Program-made: the position numbers and the translations under genes
Shown here: positions 24,041 to 33,320 of the stretch, one piece after another
How positions within the stretch are numbered: position 1 is the stretch's first letter
How the letters are laid out: every line of letters starts with the position of its first letter
Assembly: GCF_000092045.1 (NCBI RefSeq)
Contig: NC_007761.1
Coordinates: 3,351,001-3,415,000, forward strand
DNA: 64,000 bases
Origin: Rhizobium etli CFN 42
GTDB taxonomy: Bacteria; Pseudomonadota; Alphaproteobacteria; Rhizobiales; Rhizobiaceae
Direction: 5' to 3'
The notes under the pieces: generated by a model
The model's input: only the letters and a program-made list of their open reading frames with translations
Told to the model about the DNA's origin: nothing
Databases searched by the model: none

Positions 24041-25192
24041 ATGAGAAAAGCCGTTATTTACGTGGAAAAATTTTTGCCTGCCAGCCAGGCATTTGTTCTC
24101 AATCAGGCCGTGGCATTTCGTTCCTTCGAAGCTGAAATTCTTACCGGCTCGCGAATCCCTTCCGCCCATACGAAAAAATCGACCATCCCCATTCATGACA
24201 TTCGTCGGTCTCCCGTCGCTCGGGCCGGTGAACTGCTTCTGAAAATCCCACAGGTCGGCCTGCCTTTTCTCTTTCCAGCCATCAGCCAAGCCGATCTTGT
24301 CCACGCCCATTTCGGCAAAAACGGCTATGTCATCGGTCCCCTGGCGCGGGCCGCCGGCAAGCCGCTCGTCACGACGTTTCACGGCTTCGACGCTACCTAT
24401 CGCGGCGATCCGAAAAAACCGGGCGGCTACAATCAGGTGCGTTTCTTTGCCAAGGGCCGAACCGAGATGGCAGGCTGGAACAGCTGGAACATCGCCGTTT
24501 CCGATTTCATCCGAGAGCGGTTGCTGGCACTCGGCTTCCGCGCCGATCGCGTCTTTCGCCATCACATCGGCATTGATCTCGATCTCTTCAAAATGGAGCC
24601 CCGTCCACGAAAAAAGGGGTTGGTGGTTTCCATTGCCCGTTTCGTCGACTATAAGGGCCACCGCTTCATGATCGACGCGCTTTCACGCGTGGCGGCCGCC
24701 GGCACCCCGGTTGAATTCGTCATGGTCGGACAGGGACCGTTGAAGGAGGAAATCGAAGCCTTGGCGCGCCGTTCCTTGCCAAGCGTCACGATCCATGAAA
24801 ATCTGTCGCAGACAGAGATAAGGGATCTGCTCGCCAGTGCGGAGCTCTATCTTCATGGCAGCGTGACGCTCGACAATGGTCACGCGGAAGCCTTCGGCCT
24901 CGCCAATCTGGAGGCCGAAGCCGTCGGTACTCCGGTCGTCGCATTCCGCTCGGGAGGCGTGGGCGAAGCGATCGAAGAGGGAAAAACTGGTTATCTCGTG
25001 GAGGAGCGGGATGTCGCGGGCATGGCGGAAGCGGTCGGACGGCTGCTCAACGACCAGGCTCTGTGGACAGCCTTCAGCGCGCGGGCACCGCTTCTGGTGG
25101 CCGAGCGCTTCGACATACGTCGTCAAACGGGGATGCTAGAGGACTATTACAGTTCCGTTCTAGACGAATTTTCCAGCCGAGGTCGGACTTGA
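24041..25192 (+). CDS. Family 4 (GT-B) glycosyltransferase
   Basis: A 383-residue retaining glycosyltransferase of the GT-B fold. N-terminal domain: AVIYVEKFLPASQAFVLNQA and DLVHAHFGKNGY. C-terminal donor domain: VVSIARFVDYKGHRFMIDAL, MVGQGPLKEEIEAL and the E-x7-E motif region EAFGLANLEAEAVGTPVVAF. An in-frame GTG at 24005, overlapping the GH10 stop, would add 12 residues; the ATG at 24041 matches the usual family start. The 3' end overlaps the next gene by one base (TGATG), so it is translationally coupled. Donor sugar unknown. Confidence 0.88.
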   Translation: MRKAVIYVEKFLPASQAFVLNQAVAFRSFEAEILTGSRIPSAHTKKSTIPIHDIRRSPVARAGELLLKIPQVGLPFLFPAISQADLVHAHFGKNGYVIGPLARAAGKPLVTTFHGFDATYRGDPKKPGGYNQVRFFAKGRTEMAGWNSWNIAVSDFIRERLLALGFRADRVFRHHIGIDLDLFKMEPRPRKKGLVVSIARFVDYKGHRFMIDALSRVAAAGTPVEFVMVGQGPLKEEIEALARRSLPSVTIHENLSQTEIRDLLASAELYLHGSVTLDNGHAEAFGLANLEAEAVGTPVVAFRSGGVGEAIEEGKTGYLVEERDVAGMAEAVGRLLNDQALWTAFSARAPLLVAERFDIRRQTGMLEDYYSSVLDEFSSRGRT

Positions 25193-25698
25193 TGGTGCAG
25201 ACAGGAAAGAAGCCGAAATGGGGACTGAACGTATTTCGGCCGCTGCGGAACGGGATCGTTAAGGCCAAGTGGCTCTATTACACGAAATTCTGGGGTATGG
25301 ACATCGATCCGACTGCCAGCTTTTCGCTCAGCGTGCGCTTTGACAAGACCAATCCGAAGGGGCTGCATATAGGCGCCGAAACCTATGTCGCCTTTGAAGC
25401 GGCGATCCTGACCCACGACTTGACGCGCGGGCTCTACCTTCACACGAGGATCGGCAAACGCTGCTTCATCGGCGCCCGCAGCATCATTCTGCCCGGCGTG
25501 GAGATCGGCGACGAATGCGTCATCGGCTCCGGCTCGGTGGTGACCAAGAGCGTGCCGCCGCGCTCGCTGGTGGCCGGCAACCCGGCAAAGATAATCCGCA
25601 GCGACATCAAGATCATTTCGCGTTACGGACGCATGGCCCGCGAGGACGAAACCGTCACGCAGCTCGTGACGCACTTGCCGACTGGAGAAGCACGATGA
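25192..25698 (+). CDS. Left-handed beta-helix (hexapeptide) acyltransferase
   Basis: A 168-residue acetyltransferase of the hexapeptide-repeat class. The repeats are seen in [20 protein letters not shown] and [20 protein letters not shown], ending with the standard VAGNPAKII loop. It probably O-acetylates a sugar of the repeat unit with acetyl-CoA, acting as a trimer. It overlaps the GT4 gene at its start and the pyruvyltransferase gene at its end (ATGA), so transfer and decoration are co-translated. Confidence 0.85.
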   Translation: MVQTGKKPKWGLNVFRPLRNGIVKAKWLYYTKFWGMDIDPTASFSLSVRFDKTNPKGLHIGAETYVAFEAAILTHDLTRGLYLHTRIGKRCFIGARSIILPGVEIGDECVIGSGSVVTKSVPPRSLVAGNPAKIIRSDIKIISRYGRMAREDETVTQLVTHLPTGEAR

Positions 25699-26597
25699 AG
25701 ATGTTTGCCTATCGCGGGAAACATGAAAATTTTGGCGACGAGCTGAACCATTGGCTCTGGGAACGTCTGCTGCCCGGCTTCTTCGACGACGATGAAAGCC
25801 AGCTCTTTCTCGGCATCGGTTCGATCCTCTACGATAATTTCGACCCGAACATACAGAAGATCGTCTTCGGCTCCGGCTATGGCGGCTACACCAACGCGCC
25901 GAAGGTCGACGGCAATTGGACCTTCTACTTCGTGCGCGGAAAGAAGACCGCCGAGGTCCTCGGCATCGACCCGAGCTACGCCATCGGCGATTCAGGCATC
26001 CTCACGCGCAGCTGCTGGGATGCGAAGAGCGTTGAGAAGCGCTATCCCGTCTCTTTCATGCCGCACTACGAAAGCGCCATGTACGGCAGCTGGGATAAGG
26101 TCTGCGAGCTCGCCGGCATCCATTATATCGATCCCCGCTGGTCGGTGGAAAAGGTTCTGACCGAGCTCAGCGCATCGCACAAGGTCGTCTCCGAGGCAAT
26201 GCATGGCTGCATCATCTCCGATGCGCTGCGCGTTCCGTGGCGCGCGATCCGGCCGATTGCGCCAGGCAATCGCGCCAAGTGGTATGATTGGGCGAGTGCG
26301 CTGGATCTGGGGATCGATTTCGATCCGATCGGCCCGTCCAACCTCGTCGAAGCAGGTGCATCTTTGGTGCGGAAAAACACGTATCTGTTGAAGAACATAA
26401 CGTTCCGACACCGCCGCATCCGGCAGCTGACCGGCAACTATGTCTTCGGCTCGACCGTCAAGACGCTGCAGCGGGTGGCTGAGAAGCCAGGACAGCTCAG
26501 CTCCGACGAGGCTATCGTAAGGGCGCACGAAAAAATGCTGGTCCAGCTGGACCGGCTGAAACAGGATTTTTCCAACAAGACGGCCAGCGCCCTTTGA
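25695..26597 (+). CDS. Polysaccharide pyruvyl transferase (ExoV-like)
   Basis: A 300-residue enzyme that would form a ketal-linked pyruvate on a sugar from phosphoenolpyruvate. Family features: the start [20 protein letters not shown], then [32 protein letters not shown] and the near-invariant [17 protein letters not shown]. It resembles ExoV/PssM-type ketal transferases. It overlaps the acyltransferase gene by 4 bp. Pyruvate ketals give rhizobial EPS its negative charge and matter in symbiosis. Confidence 0.87.
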   Translation: MKMFAYRGKHENFGDELNHWLWERLLPGFFDDDESQLFLGIGSILYDNFDPNIQKIVFGSGYGGYTNAPKVDGNWTFYFVRGKKTAEVLGIDPSYAIGDSGILTRSCWDAKSVEKRYPVSFMPHYESAMYGSWDKVCELAGIHYIDPRWSVEKVLTELSASHKVVSEAMHGCIISDALRVPWRAIRPIAPGNRAKWYDWASALDLGIDFDPIGPSNLVEAGASLVRKNTYLLKNITFRHRRIRQLTGNYVFGSTVKTLQRVAEKPGQLSSDEAIVRAHEKMLVQLDRLKQDFSNKTASAL

Positions 26598-26697
26598 TGA
26601 TCCCGTGACGAGGCAAATAAGGCATGATGCTTTCTAATTCCGCCAATACCGACCTGCTGAAATGGTCAATGTCATCTACCTCAGGAGCCGTTCGCCC

Positions 26698-28200
26698 ATG
26701 AGCAGTGTTACCGACCGGCTGATTCAGGGCAGCATGTGGCTGAGTTTGTCCCGCGCCATCGTCAACGGGCTCTCGGCGCTCAGCACCTTCGTGCTTGCCT
26801 GGTACCTGGTGCCAGCCGATTTCGGTCTTGTCGCCATTGCAACCACGATCCAGGTCATTCTGAGTTCGGTCACCGAACTCTCCCTCAATCAGGCGCTTAT
26901 CCGCCACGAGTCGCCAAGCGAAACGCATTTCAGCGCGGTCTGGACCTTGAGCGTGACGAGAAGCGCGATATTGGCGCTGCTGTTTGCCGCCGCATCCTAT
27001 CCGATCGCCGAATTTTATGATGAGCCGCGGCTGACGAGCGTCATGCTTGCCTTGAGTTTCAGCCTGCTCTTGAGCGGTCTCGCCAATCCGCGCCGTGTGA
27101 TGCTCCAGCGCGACCTGATTTTCTGGCAGGAATTCGTCCTCAACGTCTCGCAAAAGCTGGTCGGGTTTGTCGTCACCGTGGGAATTGCGGCCATCTACCA
27201 CAGCTATTGGGCGCTCGTGATCGGCACCCTCGCCTATCAGGTGACCAATATCATCGTTTCCTATACCGTCCTGCCGTTCTGGCCGCGCATCACCTTTCGG
27301 CACGCACGCGAATTGTTTTCGTTCTCGGTGTGGCTGACGGCCGGACAGATCGTCAACACGCTGAACTGGCGGATCGAATATCTGCTGATCGGAAAGTTGC
27401 TCGGCGCCACGCAACTCGGCCACTACACCGTCGGCAATACCCTTTCGACGCTGCCGACGCGCGAGGCAACGGCGCCGTTGAACCAGACGATCTATCCTGG
27501 CTTCTCCAAGGTTCGCAACGATCCGATCCGGCTGATCGCAGCTTATCAGCGTGCGCAGGCGCTGCTGGCAGCCGTTGCGCTTCCAGCCGGCATCGGCATG
27601 GCCGTGGTGGCGGAACCAATGATGCGGCTGGCCTTGGGAGAAAAGTGGATTCCCGCCATCTTCATCGTCCAGGCGCTCGCATCGGTCTTTGCCCTGCAGA
27701 CCCTCGGCTCGCTCGTCCAGCCGCTCGGCATGGCGAAGGGCTATACCAAGATGTTGTTCATCCGCGACACGCAGATGCTGGTGGTCCGCATCCCCATCAT
27801 CATCGCCGGCCTCATGATGGCCGGGCTTCCGGGCGTCGTTTATGCGCGGGTGTTGACGGGCCTGATTTCCACCGTGGTCAATATGCTTCTCGTCAAGCGC
27901 TTGATCAATCTGCCGTTCTTCCAGCAACTCGCGGCCAACTTCCGCGCGCTTGCCAGCGTCGCCTTGATGGCCGCCGGCGTCTGGGGATTGTCACATATTC
28001 TCAGCATGCCCACCGACAAGCCGCATCTGGCCCTTCATTTGGCTGTCCTGGTCATCGCCGGCGGCGTCATCTATGTCGGATCGAGCTTCGTTCTTTGGGT
28101 TGCGATGAAGAAGCCGGACGGCCCTGAAACCGAAGTTCACCGCATCATTGTCAAGTTCCTGTCAAAAGCAAAACGTATTGCCGTACCTAAATCGGCCTGA
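26698..28200 (+). CDS. Wzx-type flippase (MOP superfamily)
   Basis: A 500-residue polytopic inner-membrane protein with about 12 hydrophobic segments (AIVNGLSALSTFVLAWYLVP, VLNVSQKLVGFVVTVGIAAI and others). The N-terminal GSMWLSLSRAIVNGLSALST with PADFGLVAIATTIQ is typical of EPS/LPS flippases of the ExoT/PssL group, which move the undecaprenyl-linked repeat unit to the periplasmic face. CAGGAG 10 nt upstream supports ATG 26698 over the earlier in-frame start at 26662. It sits between the two pyruvyltransferase genes. Confidence 0.9.
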   Translation: MSSVTDRLIQGSMWLSLSRAIVNGLSALSTFVLAWYLVPADFGLVAIATTIQVILSSVTELSLNQALIRHESPSETHFSAVWTLSVTRSAILALLFAAASYPIAEFYDEPRLTSVMLALSFSLLLSGLANPRRVMLQRDLIFWQEFVLNVSQKLVGFVVTVGIAAIYHSYWALVIGTLAYQVTNIIVSYTVLPFWPRITFRHARELFSFSVWLTAGQIVNTLNWRIEYLLIGKLLGATQLGHYTVGNTLSTLPTREATAPLNQTIYPGFSKVRNDPIRLIAAYQRAQALLAAVALPAGIGMAVVAEPMMRLALGEKWIPAIFIVQALASVFALQTLGSLVQPLGMAKGYTKMLFIRDTQMLVVRIPIIIAGLMMAGLPGVVYARVLTGLISTVVNMLLVKRLINLPFFQQLAANFRALASVALMAAGVWGLSHILSMPTDKPHLALHLAVLVIAGGVIYVGSSFVLWVAMKKPDGPETEVHRIIVKFLSKAKRIAVPKSA

Positions 28201-28230
28201 AGCTAAACGAACACCAACAAGAGAGGCAGA

Positions 28231-29262
28231 ATGACCAGCCAATCCAGATCGGAGCTGATCGCAAAACTCAACGGCATGATTCATGATTGCCTGAAGGACT
28301 ATGTCTCGCGCGATGAACCGCTTGCGATTCTCGATTTTCCTGACATTCGCAATTGCGGCGACTCGGCGATCTGGCTGGGAGAGATGGCCTATCTCAGAGA
28401 TCGCTTCGGCAAGCGCCCGGACTATGTTTCCAGGCTTCACGACTTCTCCGTCGAAGAACTGAAACGGCGGGTTCCCACAGGCCCGATCTTCATTCACGGC
28501 GGCGGCAATTTCGGCGATATCTGGGTCGCCCACCAGGATTTCCGCGAGATGATCATGGAACGTTTCCCGGATCGGCAGGTCATCCAGTTCCCGCAGTCGA
28601 TCCACTACAGTTCGGCTGAGCGAATCGAGCAGTCCAAGCGGGCCATCGGGCGCCACAAGAATTTCGTGCTGCTGGTGCGCGACGAAGAATCGAAGGAGTT
28701 TTCCGAGAAGCACTTTGACTGCACCGTGCGGCTTTGCCCGGACATGGCTTTCGCCATCGGTCCGCTGCCGGAAAGGGCAACGCAGATCCCCGTGCTCGCC
28801 ATGTTGCGCGAGGATGCGGAACGGGTTGGCGGCGGTGATCGCAAGATTCCTTCCGATATTCCTGTGGAAGACTGGATCACCGAATCGAAGCGCAAGGTAG
28901 ACATCGCCAAGAAACTGGGCGTAGCTTCCGCTTATCTCGCATTGAAACCGAGCGAAGTTGCCTTGCGCCGACTGGACGCTGCGGCTCATAACCGCTTCGA
29001 GCGCGGCATCAGCCAGATCTCGCGTGCCCGCGCGATCGTGACCGATCGCCTGCACGTCCATATCTGCTCGCTTCTGCTCGGCCGTCCGCATGCGGTGCTG
29101 GACAACAGCTACGGAAAGATCCGCCGCTTCATGAATGCATTCTCCGGCGGAACCGACCTTTCCTATAAGGCGACATCGCTCGAAGACGGGATCGAGTGGG
29201 CGTGTCACCAGGCTGCCCAGGGGCGCGTCGCTGAGAAAGAAGCTGTGGGCCTGCGGGCTTAA
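28231..29262 (+). CDS. Polysaccharide pyruvyl transferase family protein
   Basis: A 343-residue member of the pyruvyltransferase family, clearly different from the ExoV-like one at 25.7 kb. The diagnostic IFIHGGGNFGDIW is followed by REMIMERFPDRQVIQFPQSI, LLVRDEESKEFSEKHF, CPDMAFAIG and the C-terminal ARAIVTDRLHVHICSLLLGRPH. Pyruvylation of a second residue of the repeat unit is likely, as in R. leguminosarum EPS with its several pyruvate groups; that is inference. It ends 11 bp before the next glycosyltransferase gene. Confidence 0.86.
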   Translation: MTSQSRSELIAKLNGMIHDCLKDYVSRDEPLAILDFPDIRNCGDSAIWLGEMAYLRDRFGKRPDYVSRLHDFSVEELKRRVPTGPIFIHGGGNFGDIWVAHQDFREMIMERFPDRQVIQFPQSIHYSSAERIEQSKRAIGRHKNFVLLVRDEESKEFSEKHFDCTVRLCPDMAFAIGPLPERATQIPVLAMLREDAERVGGGDRKIPSDIPVEDWITESKRKVDIAKKLGVASAYLALKPSEVALRRLDAAAHNRFERGISQISRARAIVTDRLHVHICSLLLGRPHAVLDNSYGKIRRFMNAFSGGTDLSYKATSLEDGIEWACHQAAQGRVAEKEAVGLRA

Positions 29263-29273
29263 GGGGGAATTCG

Positions 29274-30095
29274 ATGCCACTTGTCACGTTCATCATCCCG
29301 GTCCGACATCAGGACAATGCCCGCGACTGGAGCAAGCTGAAGGCAAACCTCAGCCAGACCGTGGCCTCCATCTCCAACCAGACCAATGGAGATTGGCGCG
29401 GCATTATAGTGGCCAATGAAGGGGCCGATCTGCCTGATCTTCCGGAGAAATTCTCCGCGGTGCGCGTGAGCTTTCCGCCGAACGACTTGCACGAACTCGG
29501 CAAGGGCAGCAAGGAAGACTTCCTCGATGCGTTCCGCGCCGACAAGGGCCGGCGCGTCCTGAGTGGCATGCTGGCCGCCGCCGACAGCCGCTTCTTCATG
29601 ATTGTCGACGATGATGATTTCGTCAGTTCCCGGATCGTCCAGCATGTTTCGGAAAATCGGAACGCCAACGGCTGGACGATTGACCACGGTTACATCTGGG
29701 ACGACGGCGGTAACTTCCTGCTTGGTCATGATGACTTCAGCCATCTCTGCGGAACGTCGCTGATCATTCGTGCCGATCTTTATGAATTACCGAAACGGTT
29801 CGAGGAGGCTTCGCTCGACTGGATCAAGTCGATGCTCGGCAGCCACGTCCGGATTGCGGATATTCTTGCCCGACGTGGTGCGCCGCTAGCCAAACTCCCC
29901 TTTCGGGGAGCGGTCTACCGGGTCGCCCACGGCGGGTCGCATAGCCAGGCGCCGAGCTTGATGCGGCAGTATTTCCTTAATCGCGGCGTGCTTCTGAAGC
30001 CGCGACGGTTATTTCGCAATTTCCGCAAGCTGAGGGTTCTCGGCCATGCTTATCGCCGCGAATTCTTCGGCGGGGCACGGTCGAATCCCGCATAG
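29274..30095 (+). CDS. GT-A glycosyltransferase (GT2-like)
   Basis: A 273-residue putative glycosyltransferase. LVTFIIPVRHQDNARDWSKL is the nucleotide-binding start and MIVDDDDFVSSRIVQHV carries the DXD metal motif; GTSLIIRADLYELP and GGSHSQAPSL follow in the acceptor region. It diverges more from typical GT2 than its neighbours and shares the layout of rhizobial PssJ-like galactosyltransferases. It is tightly linked to the upstream pyruvyltransferase gene. Confidence 0.75.
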   Translation: MPLVTFIIPVRHQDNARDWSKLKANLSQTVASISNQTNGDWRGIIVANEGADLPDLPEKFSAVRVSFPPNDLHELGKGSKEDFLDAFRADKGRRVLSGMLAAADSRFFMIVDDDDFVSSRIVQHVSENRNANGWTIDHGYIWDDGGNFLLGHDDFSHLCGTSLIIRADLYELPKRFEEASLDWIKSMLGSHVRIADILARRGAPLAKLPFRGAVYRVAHGGSHSQAPSLMRQYFLNRGVLLKPRRLFRNFRKLRVLGHAYRREFFGGARSNPA

Positions 30096-30172
30096 GATTC
30101 CGATCCGCACTGCGAAGGCAATTAAATTATGAGACTTTTCTCGTTCGATTTCACCAAAAGGGTGGGTTAGTG

Positions 30173-31117
30173 ATGGCGGATCTTCTCGTCAGCGTGCTCT
30201 TTTCATCTTACAATGGCGCCAGCCGCCGGCTGCGCCATACTTTGGATTCCCTGGTAAGCCAGGAGCTCCCCCATGATCTGTGGGAATTGGTTGCCGTCGA
30301 CAACAATAGCAATGACGGCACGTTTGACCTTTTGAAATCCTATAGCGACAAGCTTCCGATCACCGTCCTGCAGCAGTACAAGCCGGGAAAGTCGGGCGCG
30401 TTGAATATGGCCCTGGATCGGGTGAAGGGGGATCTCATCGTCTTTACCGATGACGATGTTCGCGCCGAACCGAACTGGCTGAAAGCGATCATCGACTGCG
30501 CCGCAGCCCATCCGAGTTATGGCATCTTCGGCGGCAGAATCGTTCCTGATTGGGAGAAAGAGCCAAAAGATCGGTTTATCCAGTGGATTCCGATGGGATC
30601 CACCTTTGCAATCGTCGACGAAACCCAAAGCGGGCCGTGTGACCCGACAAAAGTCTGGGGCCCGAATACAATCGTCAGACGAGAACTGCTCGGAACAAGC
30701 GTGCGCTACCGCGAAGATATCGGTCCTCTTCCCGGAAAGATTTTCGCCATGGGTGAAGATGCCGAGATCGTCATTCGCCTGGCGGCCAATGGAGCCAAAT
30801 CCTATCGATGCGCGGAGGCTGTGGTCCATCACTGGATTCCGGCGTCGAGCGTGACGGAGGATTGGGTACAGAAAAGAGGTGAGCGGCTTGGCTACGGGAT
30901 GCCGGCGCTCTTTCCCGACGAGGTGCCTGGAGGGCTGAGGTTAAGTGGAGTTCCGCTTCCGACCTGGATCGAAAGCGCGCGATGGGCTTTCCGGGCAGCA
31001 ATGCTCTATCTCCTGCCGCAATCGAAGAAACGTTTCTGGGCAATCTGGAAATATTACTACATGCGTGGCTATCGCGCCGGAATTCGCCGGTACGTGTCTC
31101 AAACGGTGGTACAGTGA
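30173..31117 (+). CDS. Family 2 glycosyltransferase, copy A of a duplicated pair
   Basis: A 314-residue GT2 enzyme: LVSVLFSSYNGASRRLRHTL, ELVAVDNNSNDGT, PGKSGALNMALD, DXD in FTDDDVRAEPNWL, then GPNTIVRRELLG and FAMGEDAEIVIRLAANGAKS. It is highly similar along its whole length to the product at 32.3 kb, including the C-terminal KKRFWAIWKYYYMRGYRAG, so the two arose by duplication. ATG 30173 is the likely start (a GTG three bases earlier is possible). Downstream lies a truncated gene start that matches the gene following copy B. Confidence 0.87.
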   Translation: MADLLVSVLFSSYNGASRRLRHTLDSLVSQELPHDLWELVAVDNNSNDGTFDLLKSYSDKLPITVLQQYKPGKSGALNMALDRVKGDLIVFTDDDVRAEPNWLKAIIDCAAAHPSYGIFGGRIVPDWEKEPKDRFIQWIPMGSTFAIVDETQSGPCDPTKVWGPNTIVRRELLGTSVRYREDIGPLPGKIFAMGEDAEIVIRLAANGAKSYRCAEAVVHHWIPASSVTEDWVQKRGERLGYGMPALFPDEVPGGLRLSGVPLPTWIESARWAFRAAMLYLLPQSKKRFWAIWKYYYMRGYRAGIRRYVSQTVVQ

Positions 31118-31140
31118 TCGATTGCCCAGGAGGCAGTAAT

Positions 31141-31236
31141 TTGAGACTATCGGTGCCTATCAGTCATTCTTGGCAGTATTTGCGTCCACGCATCGACAGC
31201 GTTCTATCGGAGACCCAAGTCACCGGCAAGGCGTGA
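31141..31236 (+). pseudogene. Truncated 5' copy of a GT2 gene (duplication scar)
   Basis: A 31-codon frame starting with TTG, with GGAGG 7 nt upstream. It reads MRLSVPISHSWQYLRPRIDS then VLSE, matching the first about 23 residues of the gene at 33317 (MKLSVLINNFNYGQYLRPCIDS, VLSQ), and then diverges and stops. It follows copy A just as the full gene follows copy B, so it is the cut-off end of a tandem duplication. Confidence 0.75.
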
Positions 31237-31288
31237 GCTGAAGCCGTACTGTGAGGCGATCCGACCGAAATGGGGTCCGGAGCAGCAA

Positions 31289-32254
31289 ATGAGCAAAGTC
31301 AAAGTAACAATACTTTTCTCGACTTACAATGGAGAGAAGACCCTGCCAACGATGCTTGACGCACTCTGCGCTGCCACCCTACCGAAAAAGGAATGGAAAA
31401 TCGTCGCCGTCGATAACAACAGCAGCGACAACACTGCAGCAGTCCTGAATTCCTATAAGGAGCGGCTTCCGCTGGAAGTTTATTTCGAGCCAAAACAAGG
31501 CAAGCAACATGCATTGACTTTGGGATTCCGCCATCTAGAGGGGGAACTCGTCATTTTAACCGATGACGACGTCATCCCCGAGCCGGATTGGATCGAGCAG
31601 TTTCTGATCTTGGCGGAGGAGCAACCTCAGTTTGCCATATTCGGGGGCTTGATCACGCCCGAATGGGAGGAAAAGCCGGCACCGTGGTTGATCAAGTATG
31701 GGCACTTGGGAATTCTTTATGCTCTCAATGGCGATCTTCCCGAGGGCCCGATTTCGGCGGCGTTAATATCAGGGCCGAATTCGGCCTTCCGCCGTTCCAT
31801 TTTAGGGCCTGACTATATCGTACACGACGACCTCGGCCCGGATGCCACTGTCACTCAATTCCCCATGGGTGAGGATACTGCTTTCGCTCTGAGGTTGGAG
31901 AAGAATGGAGCCAAGGCGTTTCATTCGCGGCATCCCCGGGTTCGGCACATTGTAAGGAAGGGCTATGTGAAGGAAGGCTGGGTTTTGCGACGCGGCGAGC
32001 GCTATGGCATGGGTTTGGTTATCGTTCGGCCGGACCTGTTCAAGAGCAAAACGAAAATCGCCGGTCTGCCGGTTGTTAGCGCCCTGAGATGGCTTCTGAT
32101 GGCGCCGGCCAGCGTCGTCGTCAAGAGATTCCCCCTAAGCGGCCTTCGCTTCAAATTGCTCTGGGCGCAGTCGGTGAGACAGGGAATCCTGCGCCAATTT
32201 CTGAAGCAGCGATCTGCGATGAAAACGATCCATTCTCAGCTTGGTGCCAAGTGA
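31289..32254 (+). CDS. Family 2 glycosyltransferase
   Basis: A 321-residue GT2 enzyme: VTILFSTYNGEKTLPTMLDA, IVAVDNNSSDNTA, QGKQHALTLGFRHLEG, DXD in LTDDDVIPEPDW, and FPMGEDTAFALRLEKNG. It belongs to the same subfamily as the flanking copies A and B but is clearly more divergent, and it lies between them, in the middle of the duplicated segment. Different acceptor specificity is likely. Base composition is a little lower in GC than the surrounding genes. Confidence 0.87.
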   Translation: MSKVKVTILFSTYNGEKTLPTMLDALCAATLPKKEWKIVAVDNNSSDNTAAVLNSYKERLPLEVYFEPKQGKQHALTLGFRHLEGELVILTDDDVIPEPDWIEQFLILAEEQPQFAIFGGLITPEWEEKPAPWLIKYGHLGILYALNGDLPEGPISAALISGPNSAFRRSILGPDYIVHDDLGPDATVTQFPMGEDTAFALRLEKNGAKAFHSRHPRVRHIVRKGYVKEGWVLRRGERYGMGLVIVRPDLFKSKTKIAGLPVVSALRWLLMAPASVVVKRFPLSGLRFKLLWAQSVRQGILRQFLKQRSAMKTIHSQLGAK

Positions 32255-32342
32255 TGACAGTCCCAAACCACGGCATCGACAGGAAGTGCTCCATCTACGG
32301 AGGCAGAGGGCAGGATTTTCGCACTTCGGGAGGCGACTCGGT

Positions 32343-33320
32343 TTGACGGCGGATCTAAAAATTAGTGTCATCTTTTCGTCCTTTAATGGCGCTAGCAGAC
32401 GGCTTCAACAGATGTTGGATTCGATGCTGGGCCAAAACCTTCCGGCTGACCAATGGGAACTGATTGCCGTCAACAACAACAGTGAAGACGAAACACAACA
32501 GCTTCTCGACCAATATACGGAGAAGCTTCCAATGGTTGTTGTCAATCATGCCCGGCCAGGAAAATCAGGAGCTATGAACGCCGCTTTGGCGATAGCTCGA
32601 GGAGCGTTGATCGTTTTTACGGACGACGATATCGAGGCCGATGCGAATTGGTTGAGTTCCATTGCGGAGTGCGCAGAGGTGAATCCGGATTACGGCGTTG
32701 TCGGCGGTCGCATCCTCCCGAATTGGGAGCATTATCCCCATGGAGATCCGCTGTTGGACTGGATTCCCATGGGATCAACCTTCGCCATAGCCGACCAGGA
32801 ATCCAGTGGCCCGTGCGACCCGACAAAAATTTGGGGTCCGAACACGACCGTGCGTCGTGAACTGCTTGGCAGCACTGTACGGTTCCGCGAGGACATCGGG
32901 CCGCTGCCGGGAGGTCTTTTCGCGATGGGAGAGGATACGGAAATTGTCACCCGCCTATCCCGAAACGGCGTGAAGACATATCGGTGCGCTGAGGCCATCG
33001 TTCATCATTGGATTCCCGCCTCGAGCGTGACAGAGGCTTGGGTTCAGAAACGCGGGGAACGTCTTGGCTATGGAATGCCGGCGCTCTTCGCCGAGACCAT
33101 TCCCAAAGGTGTAAGGATCGGGGGGGTGCCCTTGCGAACCTGGATCGAAAGTGCCAACTGGGCGGTTCGGGCGGCGCTTCTTTATCCTTTGCCGCGATCA
33201 AAGAAGCGGTTCTGGGCCATCTGGAAGTACTACTACATGCGTGGCTACCGCGCGGGGCTGCGCCGATACGCACCGGCAGGAAATCATTCTGGTCGACTGG
33301 TGCAGGAGGTCGTGCGGTGA
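32343..33320 (+). CDS. Family 2 glycosyltransferase, copy B of a duplicated pair
   Basis: A 325-residue GT2 enzyme nearly colinear with copy A (30.2 kb): ISVIFSSFNGASRRLQQMLD, ELIAVNNNSEDET, PGKSGAMNAALAIARG, DXD in FTDDDIEADANWL, GPNTTVRRELLG, FAMGEDTEIVTRLSRNGVKT. TTG 32343 is chosen as the start because GGGAGG lies 9 nt upstream and homology to copy A begins there (TADLKIS against ADLLVS); a longer frame from 32241 reads unrelated sequence. It overlaps the next gene by 4 bp (GTGA). Confidence 0.86.
   Translation: MTADLKISVIFSSFNGASRRLQQMLDSMLGQNLPADQWELIAVNNNSEDETQQLLDQYTEKLPMVVVNHARPGKSGAMNAALAIARGALIVFTDDDIEADANWLSSIAECAEVNPDYGVVGGRILPNWEHYPHGDPLLDWIPMGSTFAIADQESSGPCDPTKIWGPNTTVRRELLGSTVRFREDIGPLPGGLFAMGEDTEIVTRLSRNGVKTYRCAEAIVHHWIPASSVTEAWVQKRGERLGYGMPALFAETIPKGVRIGGVPLRTWIESANWAVRAALLYPLPRSKKRFWAIWKYYYMRGYRAGLRRYAPAGNHSGRLVQEVVR

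Noticed and set aside
26512..27927. 471-codon minus-strand open frame
   Set aside because: Antisense to the Wzx flippase; rich in Gln, His, Arg and Asp as expected from a complement of hydrophobic codons; no domain.
32241..32342. Upstream ATG extension of copy B
   Set aside because: Adds residues with no match in copy A; the TTG at 32343 has a strong ribosome site and homology begins there.
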